Source: Mycetocola saprophilus (lineage in GTDB: Bacteria; Actinomycetota; Actinomycetes; Actinomycetales; Microbacteriaceae). Taken from it: DNA of 64,000 bases. Where the stretch lies: positions 1,178,001-1,242,000 of the forward strand of contig NZ_JOEC01000001.1 in NCBI RefSeq assembly GCF_000718085.1, in the 5' to 3' direction. This document shows positions 59,856-64,000 of this stretch, piece after piece (the first letter of the stretch is position 1; each line of letters starts with the position of its first letter). Made by a program: the position numbers and the translations under genes. Under the pieces are notes generated by a model. That model had not been told where the DNA came from, made no database searches, and saw only the letters and a list, made by a program, of their open reading frames with translations.

Positions 59856-61109
59856 CTAATTCACAGGCACATCGATCAGCACGCCCTCAATGAGGGCCGT
59901 ACCGTTGATGATGCGGTACACGGCGGGCCATGTCTCGGTGTCGTTGTAATAGTTGAACCCGAGGCCCTGCTGCCAGTTCTCGACCACCTTCGCCGGGACT
60001 CCCCCGGCACCGATCGCGCCGTTCACCGAGGGCACTGCACCGTCTGTGCGGCATAGCGCGCCAGGGTTGGCGGAATACGATTCAACGGCCTCTCCGCGCG
60101 GCCCCATAACGGACCTGTAGGTGATTTCCACCCGGTGCGTGTGAGCCGCCCACGTGTTGATGTGGGGTAGGTCGGTCACGTATTGCGCCGTGGTGGACCC
60201 GCGAGAGTTGGCCTTGGTGCCGTGAATGTTGCGTGTGGTGTCGTTGTCCCAGTCGGTCGCGGCCGGGTAAGCATCCATGTAGGTGATGCCGAGCTCGTCC
60301 AGACGCAGAAGGTTCGGCAGCGACATGACAGGCCAAGAATCGGGCATCTGCGCTCGCCGCAGCCCGAATGCGGCTAGGGCGTTGGCTTCGATGAAGTTCT
60401 GCATGCGCTTGTCGTGGTTTCCTTCGATCACGATGATCTCGGATCGAGGCGCTACTGCCCGCAGCTCGGCAAGGAACCGATGCCCGCGGTCGATCGATGC
60501 CTGCGTTGTCTGCGCGAATGCTGCCTCTTGAGCGAAGCGGCCCTGCGCGGCAAGGTCGAGGAAGTCCCCGAGGATCTGAATTTTCTCCGGCTGATGCCGG
60601 CGACAGACTTCCACGAACAAGGCCATTGCCTGGTCGTCGTGGAAGGGGTCTAGGGTGCCGTCTGCGAGCTGTCGGAAACCGATTTGGGTATCTGCGCCCT
60701 TGATTGCGAGTTTCAGGCCGCGAGCAGGGGCGTCCGGGATTTCCTGCACCGACACATGCACCGGCTGGGCCGACTGAATAACAGGCCATTCAGGCCCATC
60801 GCCAGATGCCGCCTTCGGAGTCGCACTGACCCGGTTTGACCAGAGCCCTTCGCCGTAGGCGATGGACCGGACGCTCAGGTTGTACGCGTCGGGGTCGTCG
60901 CCGCCGGCGCGAATCCATTCCCGAGCGTCCTCGGTGGTCACGGCTCGATGCCGAAGCCCCATCACCACATCGGGGGCCTCTGCCGGCTGGATGCGCCGGC
61001 GGTGCTTTCGCACGGTGGACTCATTCACCCCGTACTTGGCACCGATCGCCACGTTCGACAGGTCACCTGCAAGGTCCGCCCGGTAAGCGGCATCATCCAT
61101 GAGCGCCAA
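59856..61109 (-). CDS. Metallophosphoesterase with N-terminal HTH-like segment
   Basis: A 417-residue protein. An N-terminal helix-turn-helix-like part (Ala-Ile-Gly-Ala-Lys-Tyr-Gly-Val-Asn-Glu-Ser-Thr-Val-Arg-Lys-His, 21-36) precedes a calcineurin-type phosphoesterase with Gly-Asp-Phe-Leu-Asp (181-185), Gly-Asn-His-Asp-Lys-Arg (230-235) and Ala-His-Thr-His-Arg (322-326). It should be a phosphatase or nuclease. The TTG start at 61109 has AAGGGG 5-6 bases upstream; ATG 61100 is an alternative. Confidence 0.85.
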   Translation of the reverse strand: MALMDDAAYRADLAGDLSNVAIGAKYGVNESTVRKHRRRIQPAEAPDVVMGLRHRAVTTEDAREWIRAGGDDPDAYNLSVRSIAYGEGLWSNRVSATPKAASGDGPEWPVIQSAQPVHVSVQEIPDAPARGLKLAIKGADTQIGFRQLADGTLDPFHDDQAMALFVEVCRRHQPEKIQILGDFLDLAAQGRFAQEAAFAQTTQASIDRGHRFLAELRAVAPRSEIIVIEGNHDKRMQNFIEANALAAFGLRRAQMPDSWPVMSLPNLLRLDELGITYMDAYPAATDWDNDTTRNIHGTKANSRGSTTAQYVTDLPHINTWAAHTHRVEITYRSVMGPRGEAVESYSANPGALCRTDGAVPSVNGAIGAGGVPAKVVENWQQGLGFNYYNDTETWPAVYRIINGTALIEGVLIDVPVN

Positions 61110-61486
61110 TGTGACCCCTTCAAAGTTGTGTGGGGTCGGGACACCCCAGTGATCCCGACCCCGCCCGTGCGTGGGCTATCCGGGCGTTTTCTACCAGTGC
61201 GCGCCACGCACCATGACCGGGCACCCCTGCCCTGGTAGTTGATTACGGCCAGCTCCACACTCGTGTAATGCTGGTCGCCCGCTCTCCGTCTTTACCCTTG
61301 CGAGTTGGCGGGAGTCTGGGCGTTCTATCTCGATGGATACTGGCCGTAAGTTAACGCAAAAAGGCCCTGGTACTGAAGTACCAGGGCCTTTCTGTGAGTT
61401 TTTGCGCACCCTAAGATGACGTGCTTCTAGTGTACACAGATTCGACACCCACCACAAGATGTTGTGGTTCGTTACGAAAATGTGTT
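61110..61486. other. Gap between early operon and phosphoesterase gene
   Basis: A 377-base stretch. It holds the terminator at 61360-61391 and, to its left, the likely promoter of the phosphoesterase operon. No convincing gene was seen: the minus-strand frames here are short, overlap the neighbours and lack ribosome-binding sites. Confidence 0.5.
61360..61391 (-). terminator. Rho-independent terminator
   Basis: AAAGGCCCTGGTAC-TGAA-GTACCAGGGCCTTT is a perfect 14-base-pair hairpin with a five-base T run in the minus direction. It ends the operon that runs down from 63.8 kb and beyond. Confidence 0.93.
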
Positions 61487-62092
61487 CTATTTGCCGAGGA
61501 GGCTCCTCAGCCAGATGAATGTTGTTGCTCCCTCCCAAACTTCATCGCATTCCTGGCTTCGGCAGTAGCCGCGAGCCTCTTTGAGATCCGCCATGTCGTG
61601 TGGATACTCGATCACGACCGGGTTGGGCACCCACTCGCCTTCCCCGTTCAAATAGTGACTTTCGTTGCACGTCGGGCAGGGCCCCACGATCTCCAACCGT
61701 TTAGGTGGGTCGAGGATCTGTTTGATCTTCACCGCCCACGACTGGATTTCCCGGATAAACAAGTCATGGTCCCCACTCGTGCGAGTGAAGACCATGTGCC
61801 AGTCGTTGAGAGCCTGGACCAGTTCGGGGATGCGTTTCAGCCCGAGGTCGGTTCGCCATGACCCGATGACGCGTCTAATGTACGTTGCTTCATCGAACGC
61901 GGCCGAGTTCAGCACCGACCCTGTTGTTGCCCCACCTCCCCCGCCGGCGCTGTCCTTTCCCGACGACACCACGGCGTCCTGGATCTGTTCAAGCAGACAC
62001 GGCAGTTCAACCGTGTGCAGCCCACCCGACTCGGTAAACACCTTCGTCGTCACTGGCAAAGTAACCGACGCTACAGCCTCAGCAAGAGTCAT
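61487..62092 (-). CDS. Prophage protein with C-terminal zinc ribbon
   Basis: A 201-residue protein. A helical N-terminal two thirds (with a Gly-Gly-Gly-Gly-Gly linker near residue 53) leads to Cys-Pro-Thr-Cys and later Tyr-Cys-Arg-Ser-Gln-Glu-Cys, a likely zinc ribbon. Similar proteins are found in the early regions of actinophages, with no known role. Its ATG overlaps the stop of the gene upstream. Confidence 0.6.
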   Translation of the reverse strand: MTLAEAVASVTLPVTTKVFTESGGLHTVELPCLLEQIQDAVVSSGKDSAGGGGGATTGSVLNSAAFDEATYIRRVIGSWRTDLGLKRIPELVQALNDWHMVFTRTSGDHDLFIREIQSWAVKIKQILDPPKRLEIVGPCPTCNESHYLNGEGEWVPNPVVIEYPHDMADLKEARGYCRSQECDEVWEGATTFIWLRSLLGK

Positions 62093-62649
62093 TCACCCAC
62101 CCACTTCCAAGGCTTGCCGTTGACCTCATGGACACATTTCAGCGGGATGCTCCCCGCGAAACGGATTGCGTCGATCCAAACCGATGAACCCACGACTGCT
62201 ACCACTGGGCCGGAATACTCGATCCCTCTTATCCGAGCGCGGATGGTATCTCCGTCAGAGACCCCGACAGGTTCAATTTCGTGAGATTCGCGCCCCTCGG
62301 AGACCCAGTCGATCAGTACGGCGTCTTTTCGTCGGTCATCGAACTCCGGGTGCGCGGCAAGGAGTTCCATCATGGTGAACGCATGCCAAGCAACGTTTGC
62401 GAGGTGCAGCACACCTGTTTCTTCGTCACGGTCGATACCGTTCCAGAACTGGTTGAGATGCCGGCTCAAAGCCGCATACGACTTGGATAGCTCGTAGCCC
62501 TTGGCCCAGTTGTGGTCGTCGTATTTTTTCGCGCCCTCCCCGTACAGGCGCGCCAACTCCGCCAGGGGGAACGTGGGGATCAGGTCATACCGTTCGGGCT
62601 TGGTGCCCTTCTGGCCTCCGGTAGATGAGGTTGTTCGGATCTCGGTCAT
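62089..62649 (-). CDS. dATP/dGTP diphosphohydrolase-like protein (DUF5664 type)
   Basis: A 186-residue protein. Residues about 15-110 match the family: Lys-Pro-Glu-Arg-Tyr-Asp-Leu-Ile-Pro, Gly-Ala-Lys-Lys-Tyr-Asp-Asp-His-Asn-Trp, His-Leu-Asn-Gln-Phe-Trp-Asn-Gly and His-Leu-Ala-Asn-Val-Ala-Trp-His-Ala, an all-alpha NTP pyrophosphohydrolase-like fold. The C-terminal part is a separate beta domain. ATG 62649 has GGAGG upstream. It probably tunes the dNTP pool. Confidence 0.8.
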   Translation of the reverse strand: MTEIRTTSSTGGQKGTKPERYDLIPTFPLAELARLYGEGAKKYDDHNWAKGYELSKSYAALSRHLNQFWNGIDRDEETGVLHLANVAWHAFTMMELLAAHPEFDDRRKDAVLIDWVSEGRESHEIEPVGVSDGDTIRARIRGIEYSGPVVAVVGSSVWIDAIRFAGSIPLKCVHEVNGKPWKWVGE

Positions 62650-62650
62650 G

Positions 62651-62848
62651 CTAGCCTCCAATCCTCTTCACCGGTGCCGCAGTGATGATGTCGACTCCCT
62701 CGATATCGATAAAGGCAATCTCGGGGTTCGAAGCAGTTACAGCAAAGCTCTCGACCTCTCCCAAGTCCGAGAGTGTGATCCTCCAACTCTCAGCTTCAAA
62801 CTCGAATTTGTTGCCGCTCTTGAAAAGCACGGTCAGTCGATCGGTCAT
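62651..62848 (-). CDS. Small prophage hypothetical protein
   Basis: A 65-residue beta-rich protein with ATG 62848 behind AAGGAG. It ends one base before the next start. No family is recognised. Confidence 0.6.
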   Translation of the reverse strand: MTDRLTVLFKSGNKFEFEAESWRITLSDLGEVESFAVTASNPEIAFIDIEGVDIITAAPVKRIGG

Positions 62849-63177
62849 GGGTTCTCCTTCAAAGTTCGGTATTCGATGGGACGACCTACAGCGGTCGCGG
62901 CTTCGATGCCCTGCTGCATGCCTGCCGAGATGCCTAGGTCGTGGTAGACGATGGTTGCGTGCGCGGTGGTGGCCCATTCCAGGCCCGCGCGGATGCCGAG
63001 TTCGCGTTCTGCAGGGTCGGTGTCGTCTAGCGCTTGGGTGTACAAAAGGTGCGATGCGAACGGCACCTCACCCCGGATCAGGCTGTCGCGTAGCGCTGCC
63101 CGCGCATACGTCGAGTTGCCCTCAACATCCCCGGCATACGGGGACTCGATAATTACGCGCCTCACCCGCGGTCCCAT
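62845..63177 (-). CDS. Nucleoside deoxyribosyltransferase-like (DUF4406/DUF7768-type) protein
   Basis: A 110-residue protein. Ile-Ile-Glu-Ser-Pro-Tyr-Ala-Gly-Asp near the start, then Ala-Leu-Arg-Asp-Ser and later Val-Tyr-His-Asp-Leu-Gly-Ile-Ser-Ala-Gly-Met follow the fold of phage nucleoside 2-deoxyribosyltransferase-like proteins. ATG 63177 overlaps the neighbouring stop. It may act with the diphosphohydrolase in nucleotide metabolism. Confidence 0.6.
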   Translation of the reverse strand: MGPRVRRVIIESPYAGDVEGNSTYARAALRDSLIRGEVPFASHLLYTQALDDTDPAERELGIRAGLEWATTAHATIVYHDLGISAGMQQGIEAATAVGRPIEYRTLKENP

Positions 63178-63473
63178 GGCTTCCACCAGGTGCGCCGCTG
63201 TGGCGCAGAGGTCGGATGTGGTGTCGCTTGTAGGGCTTCCAGCGCCGCGATTCGTGCACGCTCGTCTTGCTCCTGGCGGACGCGCTTCAACCCGTGGGCG
63301 ATTGCAGCGAAACTAACCAGCGCCGCCTGTGTCTGGATCGCAACAGCACTCATCGCCACCCGTAACTGCTCGAGTCCCGGGAACAGGTTCGTTCTCGGGG
63401 CTCGATATGCGCGGTACCGGCCGCGCTGTTTCATCTTCGGGAAAAACTCCCGAGTACGTGGCCTAGTCGCCAT
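63162..63473 (-). CDS. Prophage hypothetical protein
   Basis: A 103-residue protein that starts inside the end of the gene upstream (ATG 63473). A basic N-terminus with Phe-Phe-Pro-Lys-Met-Lys-Gln-Arg precedes a hydrophobic Ala/Val/Ile stretch (about 42-58), possibly one membrane helix or a buried helix, and a charged coiled tail. No family is recognised. Confidence 0.55.
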   Translation of the reverse strand: MATRPRTREFFPKMKQRGRYRAYRAPRTNLFPGLEQLRVAMSAVAIQTQAALVSFAAIAHGLKRVRQEQDERARIAALEALQATPHPTSAPQRRTWWKPWDRG

Positions 63474-63837
63474 TGGTGGAGTCCTCTCGGTCGGGGACGA
63501 TTCGAATGTTGTGGTGCTCGAGCTGTCGCGTTGTTTCGGGGTCGATCCGTCCAGATGCGGCGATCTTGGCGAAAATGTTGACGAGGCCACCGTCTGCTCC
63601 TGCCGCGGCCAACTGCAACGCGTGATCCATTCCTTGTTCTGGCCGGACTCCCAGGGCTCGGAATTTTTGCAAGGTCTGGCTCTCCCCGATCGCATCCCGG
63701 ACGCCTCGCTCATATCCGCGGTCGTACTCTCGCGCGGGGTACTCTCTGGCGTCCTCTCGGGCCTTTGCGGCGAACTCTACAAACATTGCTGTCGTGGCAT
63801 CCACGAACGCGGCCATCATCCTAAACAAACGCTTCAC
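63463..63837 (-). CDS. Prophage hypothetical protein
   Basis: A 124-residue protein. An N-terminal helical region with a charged Glu-Phe-Ala-Ala-Lys-Ala-Arg-Glu-Asp-Ala-Arg-Glu part is followed by a helix-rich C-terminal domain. It starts at GTG 63837, which overlaps the stop of the gene upstream. No family is recognised. Confidence 0.6.
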   Translation of the reverse strand: MKRLFRMMAAFVDATTAMFVEFAAKAREDAREYPAREYDRGYERGVRDAIGESQTLQKFRALGVRPEQGMDHALQLAAAGADGGLVNIFAKIAASGRIDPETTRQLEHHNIRIVPDREDSTNGD

Positions 63838-64000
63838 AACGCCACCTCCGTTCCGGGCGCACCCTGATCGGTACGCCCCTCGTCAAAAAGAATCGTCACC
63901 ACATACGGTGACGACTTCGATACCTTCGGCAGGCCAACCCGCATATGCGACTCCAAGCCCGCCTCCGCCAGACTCCGCGTGAAAGTTTCCTCGCCAATGT
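63834..64000 (-). CDS. Prophage gene, C-terminal part (runs off the window)
   Basis: The minus-strand frame ending at TGA 63834-63836 is open to the window edge and encodes at least 54 residues, ending Gly-Ala-Pro-Gly-Thr-Glu-Val-Ala-Leu. Its stop overlaps the next start (GTGA), as elsewhere in this operon, which supports it over the other two frames. Confidence 0.6.
   Translation of the reverse strand, partial: IGEETFTRSLAEAGLESHMRVGLPKVSKSSPYVVTILFDEGRTDQGAPGTEVAL

Larger units (their letters stand above)
36704..64000. mobile_element. Prophage of a long-tailed siphovirus (incomplete at right)
   Basis: From tRNA-Gly to the window edge nearly every gene is a phage gene on the minus strand, in the canonical head-to-tail order with tight overlaps. 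Recognised parts are TerS, TerL, portal, MuF-like protein, scaffold, decoration, capsid, connectors, major tail protein, frameshifted chaperones, tape measure, tail tip, endolysin and holin. The tail and lysis end abuts the tRNA, so integrase, repressor and the second att site should be at the far end past 64000. No inactivated structural gene was seen, so it may be functional. Confidence 0.95.

Noticed and set aside
61191..61538. Minus-strand 115-residue open frame in the gap at 61.1-61.5 kb
   Set aside because: It spans the rho-independent terminator, has no ribosome-binding site and begins inside the gene upstream.
1..64000. CRISPR array or insertion sequence
   Set aside because: No regular direct-repeat/spacer array and no transposase with terminal inverted repeats were seen; the repeats found are inside genes or are short hairpins.

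Overview
The window comes from a high-GC Gram-positive bacterium, almost certainly an actinobacterium and most likely a member of the Microbacteriaceae. The reasons are the strong G/C third-position bias, frequent GTG starts, the paired clpP1-clpP2-clpX genes, and a siphovirus-type prophage built like those of Microbacterium/Gordonia/Arthrobacter. The family assignment is inference; no rRNA is present.

Bases 1-36,700 are host chromosome. In order: the N-terminal tip of a divergent TetR-like regulator; a translationally coupled four-gene oligopeptide/dipeptide ABC importer (lipoprotein, two permeases, a fused double ATPase); small DUF3995 and DinB-like genes; an alpha/beta hydrolase with its own TetR regulator and an operator lying inside the promoter; a lower-GC coupled pair (acyltransferase-3 and patatin); an ABC-2 export system; valS with a GNAT acetyltransferase and a small hypothetical; a VOC protein; LysR and an SDR-like protein; a methyltransferase; a complete lactococcin-972-type bacteriocin operon (peptide, multi-pass membrane protein, ATPase); a butanediol-dehydrogenase-type MDR; clpX, clpP2 and clpP1; an AT-rich lone OLD-type ATPase/Toprim gene that looks transferred; an MDR reductase; a membrane alpha/beta hydrolase; a SulP anion transporter divergent from a MerR regulator; tig; and tRNA-Pro and tRNA-Gly. 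tig and clpP1, commonly neighbours in actinobacteria, are separated here by about 7 kb of accessory genes.

Bases from about 36,704 to the end (and beyond) are a prophage lying immediately 3' of tRNA-Gly(TCC). Nearly all its genes are on the minus strand, so reading from high to low coordinates gives the order of a long-tailed siphovirus: nucleotide-metabolism and small early genes; a metallophosphoesterase; a divergent HTH gene over a palindromic operator; small genes including a terminase-like fragment; HNH, TerS and TerL; portal, MuF-like protein, scaffold, decoration and capsid; four head-tail connectors; major tail protein; a frameshifted tail chaperone pair; tape measure; tail tip proteins; endolysin, DUF2746 protein and r1t-like holin; tail fibre and an alpha/beta hydrolase. 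A plus-strand lipoprotein and two small genes next to the tRNA look like lysogenic accessory genes. Integrase, repressor and the distal att site are not in the window and should lie to the right.

The observations I would follow first are the lactococcin-972-type operon, the lone OLD gene in the clp region, the ten-copy tryptophan repeat in the tape measure, the GGGGAAA frameshift site, a terminase-like fragment upstream of HNH, and the shared operator at 59,168-59,207.
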